Of a stretch of 64,000 bases of DNA, positions 17,549 through 26,594 are shown piece after piece. A program made the translations under genes and the position numbers. How positions within the stretch are numbered: the stretch's first letter is position 1; each line of letters opens with the position of its first letter. The notes under the pieces were generated by a model, which was given only the letters and a program-made list of their open reading frames with translations, was not told the DNA's origin and did no database searches. The DNA comes from Halosolutus gelatinilyticus (GTDB lineage Archaea; Halobacteriota; Halobacteria; Halobacteriales; Natrialbaceae): NCBI RefSeq assembly GCF_023028105.1, contig NZ_CP095491.1, forward strand, positions 1,426,001 to 1,490,000, in the 5' to 3' direction.

Positions 17549-18385
17549 CTACGTCTGATTGCGGAAGAGGTACATCGTGACGGGAGCGAACACCGCGACG
17601 AGCACCGCGGACATGAGCAGCACGATCCCAACTTCGCCGGTCGTCGCGGTCCCGTGCATCAATCCGCGCATCGCCGTAACGAGGTGACTAACGGGGTTGA
17701 CGTCGACGAACGCCTCGAGCCACCACGGCATCGTCCGCGGATCGACGAAGACGTTGCTGACGAACGTTAGCGGGAACAGGATCATCATGCTCGAGGCCAT
17801 GAGCGATTCGGGACTCCGCATCACGAACCCGAGGGCGGTCCAGATCCACGAGAGGCTAAAGGAGAACACCAGCAGGAGCGCCACCGCCGACAGCACGCCG
17901 ACGGCCCCGCCGTCCGGCCGGAAGCCGAGCACCAACCCGAGGACGATGACGATCGTCGAGGCCATCGTGTACCGCACGGCGTCGCCGAGCAGGGCACCGA
18001 CGATGACCGCGGGTTGCCAGACCGGGAGCGTCCGGAACCGGTCGAAGACCCCCTCGTCCACGTCGTCGTTCAGGGTGATCCCGGTGTAGATGGTGATGAA
18101 GACGACCGTCATGGCCAGGATTCCGGGAAGGAGGTCCTGCAGGTACGCGCTCGTCGAGCCGGCCAGCGCGCCGCCGAACAGGTAGGTGAACAGCAGCAGG
18201 AACATGATCGGGAAGACGGTGACGTCGAACAGCTGCTCGGGGACGTGCTTGATCTTCAGCAGCGCCCGCCAGCCGAACGTGAGCGACGCGGAGACGGCGC
18301 TCGGTCGCGGCGGCCGCGGCTGGTTCGACACCGCCGATCGAATAGTCTCCGCGTCGGGCTCGGCGGCGCCGTTTTCGGACGTCAT
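17549..18385 (-). CDS. DrrB-type ABC-2 export permease
   Basis: A 278-residue protein with about six transmembrane helices in the pattern of the daunorubicin-exporter permease family. Conserved elements are [24 protein letters not shown] (coupling segment) and [17 protein letters not shown]. It overlaps its partner ATPase gene by an ATGA. Acts in the cytoplasmic membrane as the channel part of a multidrug or metabolite exporter. Confidence 0.92.
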   Translation of the reverse strand: MTSENGAAEPDAETIRSAVSNQPRPPRPSAVSASLTFGWRALLKIKHVPEQLFDVTVFPIMFLLLFTYLFGGALAGSTSAYLQDLLPGILAMTVVFITIYTGITLNDDVDEGVFDRFRTLPVWQPAVIVGALLGDAVRYTMASTIVIVLGLVLGFRPDGGAVGVLSAVALLLVFSFSLSWIWTALGFVMRSPESLMASSMMILFPLTFVSNVFVDPRTMPWWLEAFVDVNPVSHLVTAMRGLMHGTATTGEVGIVLLMSAVLVAVFAPVTMYLFRNQT

Positions 18386-19530
18386 CGGGATCCCTCCTCG
18401 GCGATCGCTTCGTCGCGCTCGATCCCCTCAGTGCGATCGTCGCGCTCGGTCAGCGAGAGGAACACCTCATCGAGGCTGGGCTGGCCGAGCGAGAAGTCGG
18501 TGACCGCGATGTCGGCTCGGGACAGCTCCACGAACGCGTGGGCGATGCGATCGGTGTCGGCCACGCGGGCCGACAGCGCCGCCGGGTCCGACTCGAAATC
18601 GACCGGCGCATCGAGGATCCGAGTCAACGCTCGTCCGGCCTCCTCGCGCTGGTCCGGATCGCGCACGCGGACGTTCAACACGCCCGAGCCGATCGAGGCC
18701 TTGAGCTCGCCCGGCGTCCCCTCGGCGACGATCCGCCCGTCGTCGATGACGGCGATCCGATCGGCCAGCTGATCGGCCTCTTCCAGGTACTGCGTGGTCA
18801 GCAACACCGTCGTCCCGTTGGCGACGAGCGCTCGAATGATCTCCCAGACCTGGGATCGATTCCGCGGGTCGAGGCCGGTAGTCGGCTCATCGAGGAACAG
18901 CAGCTCCGGGGTGACGACGATGCTCGCGGCGATGTCGAGGCGACGGCGCATCCCGCCCGAGTACGTCTTCACCTGCCGCGTCGCCGCCTCGGTCAACCCG
19001 AAGGCGTCGAGGAGCTCCGCCGTCCGCGCTTTGGCGTCCCGTCGCGAGTAGCCGAGCAGTCGTGCGAGTAGGACGAGGTTCTCGCGACCGGTGAGGTCCT
19101 CGTCCACCGACGCGAACTGACCGGTCATGCTCACTCGACCGCGCACCGCGTCGGCGTCGGCCACCACGTCGCGACCGAACACGCGGGCCGTCCCCGCATC
19201 GGGCCGCAGCAGCGTCGCGAGCATGCGAATCATCGTCGTCTTGCCGGCGCCGTTCGGCCCTAGCAGGCCGTAGATGCCGCCCGCGGGAACGGTCAGATCG
19301 ACTCCGTCGACGGCTTTCGTGTCCCCGAAGTGCTTGACGAGCCCCTCGGTTTCGATCGCGAGCGCCCCATCTCGGTCGCTGCGCGCGGCGATCGCCGAGC
19401 CCTCGGACGGGGTGCGATCGCCGACCATCGCCGCGGAATCCGCGTCGCCCCGGTTCGTCGACGCCGGACCCTCGAGGGTCGAGGATCCTGCGAGGTCGAC
19501 GGTGCGCTTCCGCGAATCGTGTTCGGTCAT
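18382..19530 (-). CDS. DrrA-type ABC exporter ATPase
   Basis: A 382-residue ATP-binding subunit. After a disordered N-terminal extension of about 55 residues, the ABC domain starts at [13 protein letters not shown]. Walker A is [11 protein letters not shown], the signature [12 protein letters not shown], and Walker [13 protein letters not shown]. The C-terminal domain ends with [10 protein letters not shown], a DrrA-family hallmark. It overlaps the permease gene (ATGA) and a 28-codon leader frame at its 5' end, so expression is probably translationally coupled. A shorter start inside the extension is possible. Confidence 0.93.
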   Translation of the reverse strand: MTEHDSRKRTVDLAGSSTLEGPASTNRGDADSAAMVGDRTPSEGSAIAARSDRDGALAIETEGLVKHFGDTKAVDGVDLTVPAGGIYGLLGPNGAGKTTMIRMLATLLRPDAGTARVFGRDVVADADAVRGRVSMTGQFASVDEDLTGRENLVLLARLLGYSRRDAKARTAELLDAFGLTEAATRQVKTYSGGMRRRLDIAASIVVTPELLFLDEPTTGLDPRNRSQVWEIIRALVANGTTVLLTTQYLEEADQLADRIAVIDDGRIVAEGTPGELKASIGSGVLNVRVRDPDQREEAGRALTRILDAPVDFESDPAALSARVADTDRIAHAFVELSRADIAVTDFSLGQPSLDEVFLSLTERDDRTEGIERDEAIAEEGSR

Positions 19531-19613
19531 CGGCTCGCCTCGTCGGATTCGGTCCGTCGATCGCGATCGACGAACCCTGCGGTCATGTGTTCGGTCAGGG
19601 TTCGAGTAGTCAT
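19527..19613 (-). CDS. 28-residue leader peptide upstream of drrA-like gene
   Basis: Starts at ATG 19613 after a strong Shine-Dalgarno (GGGAGGA) and ends in an ATGA overlap with the exporter ATPase gene. The peptide begins [14 protein letters not shown] and is polar and charged, with no membrane segment. A TATA-like sequence (agtatatac, minus strand) lies about 25 bp before the likely transcript start. The arrangement suggests a translated leader or coupling peptide rather than chance, though it could be a degraded small gene. Confidence 0.5.
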   Translation of the reverse strand: MTTRTLTEHMTAGFVDRDRRTESDEASR

Positions 19614-19993
19614 AGCGTTCTCCTCCCTATTTCGTACGCTTCTCGAGCGTATATACTCGCGCCAAGAGCGGCGCGAAAGTGGTCCCCACGGGCCCAGAGA
19701 TGGCCGAAATCGACCGGTACCGAGTTCGTCGAACCACTTTCACTCGCCCCCAACTGGTCGCCCTCGCAACCGGTCGCGATCGCGATACCCGCTGGAATCC
19801 GTTCGGATACCGAGTCCCCGCGATCGGGAACGGACGCCGGCGGTCGGCATCCGCGAGCGATCCGTTCGCGATCGGGCGGCCAGGCGCGTCTTTATGCCGG
19901 CTCCAGCCGTCTCTAGACGGTGAGACGCCCACGTAACGGACCGGACGGCGCCGGTGTCACGCGGGGACGTCCGAGATCGGGAGTGAACACACC
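19614..19993. other. Divergent promoter region, no gene seen
   Basis: 380 bp between the exporter operon and the alpha/beta-hydrolase gene. It holds the minus-strand TATA near 19650 and a plus-strand TATA-like tctttatgc near 19890. Frames present are Arg/Ser-rich shadows. Confidence 0.4.
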
Positions 19994-20803
19994 ATGGCGA
20001 AACGCGACACTCACAGCACTCGCGCGGGAACCGTGCGTTCGGAAGACGGAACCACCATCGCGTTCGAACGAACGGGAGCGGGCGATCCGATACTGCTGGT
20101 CGGCGGCGCGCTCACCGATCGCTCGGCGAGCGCACCGTTGGCCGCACACCTGGCACCGCAGTTCTCCGTCTACGCCTACGACCGTCGCGGCCGAGGCGAT
20201 AGCGGCGACGCGGAATCGTACGTGGTCGAGCGGGAGGTCGAAGACCTCGAGGCGCTCGTCGAGGAGGCGGGCGGATCGGCGTTCGTCTTCGGAAAGTCCT
20301 CTGGTGCGGTCCTCGCACTGGAGGCGGCGGCTCGCGGGCTCGACATCTCGAAACTGGCGCTGTACGAACCGCCCTTCCGCGTCGACGAGGGCGGACCCCG
20401 ACCGCCGGCGGACCTCGCGGCGCGAGTCGAGGACCGCCTCTCGGACGATCGCCGGGGCGACGCGGTCGAGCTATTTCTGACGAAAGCCGTCGGGATGCCC
20501 GCCGACGCGGTCGCCGAGATGCGAAACGAACCGACGTGGCCGGCGATCGAAGAGACCGCGCCGACGCTCGTCTACGACCTCACCGTCGTCGGGGACGGGG
20601 CGTTGCCGACCGATCGGCTGGAGTCCGTCGCGGTCCCGACGCTCGCGATAGACGGCACGGAGAGTCCGGCGTGGGCGCGTCACGCGACGCGGGCGGTCGC
20701 GGACGCCCTGCCCGATGCGCGATACCGTTCGCTGGCGGGTCAGACCCACAACATCGCGCCGGACGCGCTCGCGCCCGTGGTAGCCGAGCTCTTCGCCCGC
20801 TAA
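19994..20803 (+). CDS. Alpha/beta-fold hydrolase
   Basis: A 269-residue esterase or lipase-like hydrolase. The nucleophile elbow GKSSG (Ser102), the oxyanion region LVGGALTD, a DRRGRGDS loop, a late acidic residue in LAIDGTE and the catalytic His in GQTHNI form a complete triad. The substrate cannot be deduced. The gene has its own promoter and is divergent from the DrrAB-type operon. Confidence 0.9.
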   Translation: MAKRDTHSTRAGTVRSEDGTTIAFERTGAGDPILLVGGALTDRSASAPLAAHLAPQFSVYAYDRRGRGDSGDAESYVVEREVEDLEALVEEAGGSAFVFGKSSGAVLALEAAARGLDISKLALYEPPFRVDEGGPRPPADLAARVEDRLSDDRRGDAVELFLTKAVGMPADAVAEMRNEPTWPAIEETAPTLVYDLTVVGDGALPTDRLESVAVPTLAIDGTESPAWARHATRAVADALPDARYRSLAGQTHNIAPDALAPVVAELFAR

Positions 20804-20950
20804 TCGCTACCGGCCGGCGCCGACTCGGAACGCGTCACCGGGTCACCGATCGAACTCCTCGTCGATCAGCCGTCCGGAATTCAGTCTAAACGGACGGTTC
20901 GGGAGACGATAGAGACTACGCTATCACGGCTGCCGTCGTAGTCGTAGGAT

Positions 20951-22147
20951 ATGTCCGAGACGCGGCTTCGCCCCCCACAATTGCGAACGGACGGTACGAC
21001 GGACGACAATCGGCACGCGACCTGGTTAGAACTGTTCTTCGACCTGGTCTTCGTCGTCGCCATCGCCCAACTCGCTCACCGGCTGCATGACGATCACACG
21101 TTGATCGGCGTCCTCGGATTCGTCGCGCTGTTCGTCCCCGTCTGGTGGGCGTGGATCGGCTCGACGTTCTACGCGACGCGATTCGACACGGACGACGTCG
21201 AATACCGGCTCCTGACGGCGGTCGAAATGTTCGGCGTCATCGCCCTCGCCGTCAACGTCCACGGGGGTCTCGGCGAGACGTCTCGAGGGTTCGCGCTCGC
21301 GTACGTGCTCGTCCGAAGCGTGCTCGTTTTCAAATACTTCCGGGCGCACCGCCACCTCCCTGACGTCCGTTCGCTCACGGCGCCGATGGGTATCGGCTAC
21401 ACGATCGCCGCGCTCATCTGGCTCGTCTCGGTGTTCGTCCCGACGCCCTACCGTTTCGGGCTGTGGGGGGTCGCAATCGCGATCGACATCGCGACGCCGA
21501 TTCTCGTCCGTCGTCAGCACATCGATATCCCGGTTCATCCGACGCACATCCCCGAACGGTTCGGCCTGTTCACGATCATCGTCCTCGGCGAGACCATCGT
21601 CAGCGTCGTCGCCGGAATCTCGATCCAGGAGTGGGCGCCGACGACGATTCTGATGGCAATTTGCAGCACGGTGATCGCGTTCAGCCTCTGGTGGCTCTAC
21701 TTCGACAACTACGACGAGTCGGCGCTTCGGACCGCCCGGGAGGAGGGTCGAATGGGGACGTACTTCGCGTGGATCTACGTCCACTTCCCGTTCGCGATCG
21801 GAATCACGGCGATCGGCGTCGGCGTACTCGGCGTGTTCACCGGCGGCCTCGCCGATCCGTTACCACCGACCGAACGGTGGCTCCTCGCCGGATCGCTCGC
21901 GCTGTGTCTCCTCTCCCTCGGCCTCCTTCACCGGACGACGCTCTCGTGTGCCGGCCGGCGGCCGATCGCCGGTGTGCAGTCGATCTACCGCTTCGGAACG
22001 GCTGCTCTCGTCCTCGTCGTCGGGATCGGGGGCTGGTGGATTCCGCCGATCGGGTTTATCGCGTTGCTGACGATCGCGTGTCTCCTCCAGATCGGCGTCG
22101 GATACGGCATTCGTGGACCGACCTCGACGCCCTCATGGGCCGATTGA
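20951..22147 (+). CDS. LtrA (low temperature requirement A) family membrane protein
   Basis: A 398-residue protein with about ten transmembrane helices. It opens with the LtrA hallmark ATWLELFFDLVFVVAIAQL and has GLFTIIVLGETIVSV, another conserved block with an essential-looking Glu. The family is widespread and its molecular function is unresolved; the name comes from a Listeria mutant. A decayed second LtrA copy lies at 25924-26354. The gene appears to be transcribed alone. Confidence 0.93.
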   Translation: MSETRLRPPQLRTDGTTDDNRHATWLELFFDLVFVVAIAQLAHRLHDDHTLIGVLGFVALFVPVWWAWIGSTFYATRFDTDDVEYRLLTAVEMFGVIALAVNVHGGLGETSRGFALAYVLVRSVLVFKYFRAHRHLPDVRSLTAPMGIGYTIAALIWLVSVFVPTPYRFGLWGVAIAIDIATPILVRRQHIDIPVHPTHIPERFGLFTIIVLGETIVSVVAGISIQEWAPTTILMAICSTVIAFSLWWLYFDNYDESALRTAREEGRMGTYFAWIYVHFPFAIGITAIGVGVLGVFTGGLADPLPPTERWLLAGSLALCLLSLGLLHRTTLSCAGRRPIAGVQSIYRFGTAALVLVVGIGGWWIPPIGFIALLTIACLLQIGVGYGIRGPTSTPSWAD

Positions 22148-22356
22148 GTCGTCGTCGGCAACCGAGGCCGCGCTCACCGTGCGTTCTCCTCGACCGGTCG
22201 GCCGCGGGTGAGAGCGGCCGGCCGAACCAAGCGGGCGTTCGCAGCGTTCGAAGCCGGAGGAGCCGTTCCGCGGCGCACGCTCCGGGTGGCGATACGATCG
22301 GGTGTCCGCGAACGCGGCAGGTCGATCGTCGCTCGCGCGACGATCGTGTCCGTCGC

Positions 22357-22788
22357 TTACGGCGACAGGTAGTGCCAGCGGCCGTACGCGACGAATGCTG
22401 CGAGAAGCCCCACCGCCAACGGAATCAGCGCCAGCACGATACCGCTATCGATGAGCGTGAGCACCGTGGCGCCGACCATGATACTTACCAGCCCCGCAGC
22501 GGCCAGCGGCGTCAGTTCCTCCCGGACGTGTAAGATCCCGGGGAGGAGCAACCCGATCGCGCCGAGTATCTCGGCGGCGCCGATGAACAGGATGAACGCC
22601 CCCGGCAGCGCCATCGGCAGTTGTGCTGTCATCACCTCCATCGGCGTAACGAATTTCGTGACGCCCGCGATCAAGAAGATGAGCGCGAGCGCTACCTGTA
22701 CGATCCACAGCGAATAGTTGACGAGCCGACTCCTCGATCGCGAGTTCCCGATGTTCTTCCGTATGTTGGTGGTTGTTTGTGCGGTCAT
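22357..22788 (-). CDS. DoxX-family membrane protein
   Basis: A 143-residue protein with four transmembrane helices. The family core is visible as LIFLIAGVTKFVTP, FILFIGAAEILGAIGLLLPGI and a late second pair of helices. DoxX-like proteins are associated with quinone or redox chemistry at the membrane, but this subgroup has no proven reaction. Start ATG 22788. The operator-like site at 23100-23117 is a possible upstream control point, with about 290 bp of leader if used. Confidence 0.88.
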   Translation of the reverse strand: MTAQTTTNIRKNIGNSRSRSRLVNYSLWIVQVALALIFLIAGVTKFVTPMEVMTAQLPMALPGAFILFIGAAEILGAIGLLLPGILHVREELTPLAAAGLVSIMVGATVLTLIDSGIVLALIPLAVGLLAAFVAYGRWHYLSP

Positions 22789-23260
22789 ATGGACTCACGC
22801 TTCGTGATTTGCTACCGTTCGTACCGAGTACCGCGTTCGGACGCTCGCGCGGGAGACGATCCCACCTCGCGAACGCGTTCGGACGACGGGACGAACGGTG
22901 GCCGCGCGATCGGGCTCGGCCGAGCCGAGTCCGATCGCGGGTCCGTCGGTCGTCTCGTTCGCCATCGGTCATCACTCTCCGAACGGGCGGCTGACGGGTC
23001 GAACCGGTCCGTCCGAGAGACGCGCTACCGGTTCAGCCGGCCGGTTGGACTCGTCGAAGGGCCGTTCAATCCGTCGGTGGAGTCTACGACGCGCCAATAT
23101 TTAACCGAATGGTTGAATAAAGGTGACTGACCACAGAAGTAGACGGAAATCCGCTCGGCCCCGATCTCGTTGTCGACCGGTACCGTCTCGGGACGAACGC
23201 GTATCGACGTGACCGTTCGCTGTTCGCTTCGAAACGCCCGGCTGAACGCGTCTCCCGCGG
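22789..23260. other. Long gap with an ArsR-type operator-like site
   Basis: About 470 bp without a convincing gene. A minus-strand frame 22795-22965 (56 codons, starting MANETTDG) ends just before the DoxX ATG but turns Arg-rich and is probably not a gene. The only clear signal is the palindrome at 23100-23117. Confidence 0.35.
23100..23117. promoter_or_regulatory. Second TTYAAC-N6-GTTRAA site
   Basis: TTTAAC-cgaatg-GTTGAA matches the arsR-operon palindrome at 11154-11171 in both arms and spacing. It overlaps a TATA-like sequence (minus strand ttaaatatt), so it could control transcription toward the DoxX gene. Confidence 0.45.
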
Positions 23261-24208
23261 CTATTCGTCGCTCGCGAACGGTTCGGCGGACAGCTCCGCA
23301 TTGATGACGGCGCCGATCTCACTTCCCTCAGCCGCGGCCAAACTCAACGACCATCCGTATCGATCCGACGCATCGCCCGCGACGAAGAGTCCATCAATCG
23401 ACGTCCGGCCGTTGGCATCCGTCTCCACTAAGTTCCGGGAATCGAGCGAGAGACCGAACTGCTCGACGAGAGCGGTGTGTTGTGTGACCCCCGGAAAGTA
23501 GTAGAGGGCCCGCCGGTTGATCTCTCGCCCGTCTTCGAGCGCGACGCGTTCGAGCACCCCTTCCGACCCGTCGAGAGCGGCGATCGGTTCGTCCTCGAAC
23601 TGAACTCCCTGCCCGACGAACGCGTCACGGGTCTCGTCGTCGAACGCGTCGCTACCGTCGGTAAAGACGACGAGGTCGTCACTCAGGTTGTAGACGAGCT
23701 TCGCGATCTCGATCTTCTCGGCCGAATCGACGTGAACGCCCAGCGGTCGGCCGCGGAGTTCGTACCCGTGACAGTACGGACAGCGATGGACGCTGCTCCC
23801 CCAGAACCGTTCGAACCCATCGATATCGGGGAGGACGTCGGTGACACCCGTTGCGAGAACGAGCTTCCGGCTCGAGTAGGTTTCGCCGGTTTCGAGCGTA
23901 CTTCGAAACCGATCGCTATCGTCGGTGGCGCTGCTGACCGCAGCCGCCCGATAGTCGACGGATTCGTAGGCGGTTACCTCCTCCCGAGCCAATCGGCGGA
24001 ATTTCGTCGGACTGATGCCGTCGCGAGTGAGGTACCCGTGAGCGCGCGAGGCCGGTCCGTTCCGCGGTTCGTCGCTATCGCAGAGCAGAACGCTGCGCAA
24101 CGACCGTCCCAGTTGGAGTGCGGCACTAAGACCCGCCGGACCGCCACCGACAACGATGACGTCGTAATCCGGGTCGGGTCTTCCACCGTCGAAGTCGTCC
24201 TCAACCAT
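23261..24208 (-). CDS. Thioredoxin-reductase-like FAD/NAD(P) oxidoreductase
   Basis: A 315-residue flavoprotein. The FAD-binding GGGPAGLSAALQLGRS (residues about 21-36), an NAD-domain segment, and the redox-active CPYC near residue 143 (HRCPYCHGYELRG) match the thioredoxin-reductase superfamily. The ATGVTD and FVAGDAS motifs complete the FAD site. The second dinucleotide-binding motif is not canonical (VHVDSAEKIE in place of GGGxSA), so NADPH use is uncertain. It might act on another disulfide partner or small molecule. A 20-bp palindrome lies 8 bp upstream of the start. Confidence 0.9.
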   Translation of the reverse strand: MVEDDFDGGRPDPDYDVIVVGGGPAGLSAALQLGRSLRSVLLCDSDEPRNGPASRAHGYLTRDGISPTKFRRLAREEVTAYESVDYRAAAVSSATDDSDRFRSTLETGETYSSRKLVLATGVTDVLPDIDGFERFWGSSVHRCPYCHGYELRGRPLGVHVDSAEKIEIAKLVYNLSDDLVVFTDGSDAFDDETRDAFVGQGVQFEDEPIAALDGSEGVLERVALEDGREINRRALYYFPGVTQHTALVEQFGLSLDSRNLVETDANGRTSIDGLFVAGDASDRYGWSLSLAAAEGSEIGAVINAELSAEPFASDE

Positions 24209-24215
24209 ATTAATA

Positions 24216-24235
24216 ATTAATCTGTGTAGATTAAT
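24216..24235 (-). promoter_or_regulatory. 20-bp palindrome at the flavoprotein promoter
   Basis: ATTAATCT-gtgt-AGATTAAT has perfect 8-bp arms and sits 8 bp upstream of the flavoprotein ATG (24208), within an AT-rich promoter. This is the typical place for a repressor operator on a short-leader message. Confidence 0.55.
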
Positions 24236-24391
24236 AAGACGTGCGGTTGTCGTCGGCGATGCTGCTACAGTACTAATTTCATATCGTGGTCCGGGACGTT
24301 CGTACGCGTCGGTGAGACGGGCAAGACAGCGATGTGCCGAACGCCTGCCTCCAGTTACGCGATACGTTCCGCTTTCACTGGCTAACTATCC

Positions 24392-25123
24392 CTACTCTCG
24401 GCCGGGTGTCGACCGGGTTGCGAAGCGCCGAACGATCCACGCTTCGGCCCGCTGCAGCCGATACTGGAGCGTCGACAGCGGGACCTCCAACTCCGCGGCG
24501 AGATCCGTCAGCGAGATTTCGCGCGGGGTCTGATAGTACCCACACTCGAGGGCCGCGTCGATCGCGGCGCGCTGCTCGGGCGGCAGTTCGGCGATGGCAA
24601 CCGCGTCGTCGATCCAGTAGGACGGATCGCCGACCTGCTGAAATCCCAGGCCGAGCCCGTCTCGGAGTTCGTCCCGAAGCGCGTCGTACAGGTCGCCGGC
24701 GGGAGCGTCGTCGCAGAGGAGCAATCGCCACTCGTACCGATTTCCGCGCCGTTCGGCGTGGCAGATCAGTCCGTCGCCGAGGTAACAACTCGCGAGGTGC
24801 GGAATCGACCAGCAGTCGCTTCCCGCCGGCCGGTACGTGTAGACCAGCCGGCACGTCGGCTCGCTCGAGAGCGTTTCGTACTCCCAGTTCGTGTGGCAGT
24901 GTCGCTCGCCGATGCACTCGTTGCAGTGAACCGGGTCGGTGAAGAGATCGTCCAACCGGCCGAGCGCTGTCTCGGGGCCGGTGATCTGGTCGAGACGCCA
25001 CAGTCCCTCGGCGGACACGTGACACGAAATCGTCCGCGCTCGAGCGTCGGGATTATCGATGAACACGTCCATCACGGGATCGGCCCCTCGCTCGTACTCG
25101 ACGGTAAAGATGAACTCGCGCAT
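24392..25123 (-). CDS. Bat-type HTH regulator with a Cys/His cluster
   Basis: A 243-residue regulator. The C-terminal bat-type (HTH_10) domain covers about 175-232, with ALECGYYQTPREISLTDLAAEL (cut here to ALECGYYQTP and SLTDLAAEL) and VPLSTLQYRLQRAEAW. The N-terminal part holds Cys/His residues in HCNECIGERHCH (about residues 86-97), a possible metal or redox site. This differs from the three other bat-type regulators of the window. It is divergent from the UspA gene, with a perfect palindrome between. Confidence 0.88.
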   Translation of the reverse strand: MREFIFTVEYERGADPVMDVFIDNPDARARTISCHVSAEGLWRLDQITGPETALGRLDDLFTDPVHCNECIGERHCHTNWEYETLSSEPTCRLVYTYRPAGSDCWSIPHLASCYLGDGLICHAERRGNRYEWRLLLCDDAPAGDLYDALRDELRDGLGLGFQQVGDPSYWIDDAVAIAELPPEQRAAIDAALECGYYQTPREISLTDLAAELEVPLSTLQYRLQRAEAWIVRRFATRSTPGRE

Positions 25124-25255
25124 GAGCGGTAGTCGGCGTGCACCGAAAATAGCCGTTTCGCGCCCGCACGCGAATCCGCTCGGAAACCCGCACTGCGGCG
25201 GGTTGCAGCGACTAGGAGTCGATACAGGCGACGTGACTCTGCATCCGTCGACGCG

Positions 25256-25273
25256 GTTCGGTGATCACCGAAC
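25256..25273 (+). promoter_or_regulatory. 18-bp perfect palindrome upstream of uspA-like gene
   Basis: GTTCGGTGA-TCACCGAAC has no spacer. It lies 34 bp upstream of the UspA ATG (25308), between that gene and the divergent bat-type regulator. It is a good operator candidate for that regulator or another dimeric factor. Confidence 0.55.
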
Positions 25274-25307
25274 GACGATCCAATACGAAGTGCTCGCAAT
25301 AGACTCT

Positions 25308-25805
25308 ATGAGCGAAGTACCGACGCCGACACCGATCGACGCTCCCGAACGACCCGCGAGACCGACCGTTATCGTTCCGGTCGACGATTCCGAACGGTCC
25401 CGCCGAGCGGTCGTCACCGCGGCGACCGAATTCGACGATGTCGAACTCGTCGTTCTCTACGTCCTCGAACCGTACGTCGCGATGTCGGTCACCGAGCCGG
25501 CGGTGTGGGACGACGAGTTCGCGCCCCGTCGGGAACGCGAGGCGAAACGAGTACTCGAGGACTATCGAGACCTCGCCGCTTCGCACGGTGCGGACGTCCG
25601 GACCGAACTCGCACGGGAGACACAGACGCGAGCGATTATCAATGCGAGCGAGAAATTCGGCGCGGATCGAGCGATCGTCGCTCGCCCGAGAGGGACCGGC
25701 TTCCGAGGGAAACTTACGAACCTCCTGCTCGAAATCGCGGGAAAACGAGCGCTCACGTCCGTAACTATCGTCGATCCTCGTAACGCGGAGGGCGCCTCAG
25801 ATTGA
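25308..25805 (+). CDS. Universal stress protein (UspA) family
   Basis: A 165-residue UspA-fold protein: VIVPVDDSERSRRAVVTAA opens the fold, VVLYVLEPYV follows, and the C-terminal region has ADRAIVARPRGTGFRGK (residues about 128-145). The last segment replaces the usual Gly-x2-Gly-x9-Gly-Ser ATP loop with an Arg/Gly-rich one, so ATP binding is uncertain. ATG 25308 was chosen because the sequence upstream reads as promoter, including the palindrome at 25256. Confidence 0.87.
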   Translation: MSEVPTPTPIDAPERPARPTVIVPVDDSERSRRAVVTAATEFDDVELVVLYVLEPYVAMSVTEPAVWDDEFAPRREREAKRVLEDYRDLAASHGADVRTELARETQTRAIINASEKFGADRAIVARPRGTGFRGKLTNLLLEIAGKRALTSVTIVDPRNAEGASD

Positions 25806-26594
25806 CCCTCTAGAGGGGCGCAGGATCGGATTCCGTCGCCCGGACGGCCACCGACGGCCGATCCACGTCGCCGTTGTACCGCGTCGATCCCGCCGAATCG
25901 TTTGTCGACCGATCCGGGCCATTTCACGGGGCTTCACGAGGATACTGCAGGGCGCCGCCGCCGAGTAACGAACCGATCCAAAACACGAAGCCGGCGCAGT
26001 TCCTGATCGCGAATCGATCCGTGAACCGGGTTGCGGCGAATCGATCCACCCGAGTAGAACGCACGAGAGCGCGTTGACGATCCGGAGGGTGAGATAGCCG
26101 AACACGAAGACGGTAGTTCTGCCGTGGAACACGCCGCTAAACGTCGTCAACCAGAGGAGGACGCCGAACATCGCCAGGAGCGTCGTGACCGAGTAGAGGA
26201 GATCGCCCGTATCGAACACGTCGCCGTAGTACACGTGCGTGAGCCACACCCACCAGATCGGGACGAACAGTAGGATGAACTCGAAATCGCTCCGTTCGAT
26301 GACGAGTATTCGTCCGCGGTGGTCGCGCCAGCGAGATCGATTCGCCGGCCCCAACGGTCGCGAAATGCGGGAGCGGAGTCCGGCGCTCGTATCGGCGACT
26401 TCGCCCGTCTACGCCGGATACTCCCGTACCGTTTCGAAGGAGAACGTTCGTTGGAACGCGCCGGAGAACGGCGCGTTTCGGTTCGATCGACGCCGTTCCG
26501 GGGGACACTTCGGAAAGCAGAACGCTCACCGTTCTTGACAACGAGATTACGTCTTTAATACGGTGGTCGCCCTCTCTCCGTTGAGGGAATCAGA
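25806..26594. other. Decay region between uspA-like and winged-helix genes
   Basis: The stretch contains the LtrA remnant at 25924-26354. From 26355 to about 26540 no gene can be recognised on either strand. A TATA-like sequence (tctttaatac, about 26550) then leads into the epoxide-hydrolase remnant at 26595. Confidence 0.45.
25924..26354 (-). pseudogene. Truncated, frameshifted LtrA remnant
   Basis: The frame from 26354 contains LLFVPIWWVWLTHVYYGDVF, FDTGDLLYSVTTLLAMFGV and GYLTLRIVNALSCVLLGW. These align with LFVPVWWAWIGSTFYATRF, FDTDDVEYRLLTAVEMFGV and the following helix of the intact LtrA at 20951. Near 26035 similarity passes to another frame (FAIRNCAGFVFWIGSLLG ... GGALQYP) and stops at 25924. 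The N-terminal FDLVF segment and the whole C-terminal half are missing. The copy is dead. Confidence 0.7.

Noticed and set aside
22795-22965. 56-codon minus-strand frame ending just before the DoxX ATG
   Set aside because: The second half is Arg/Val/Thr-rich without domain features, there is no ribosome-binding site, and the codon pattern fades. Left as unproven.
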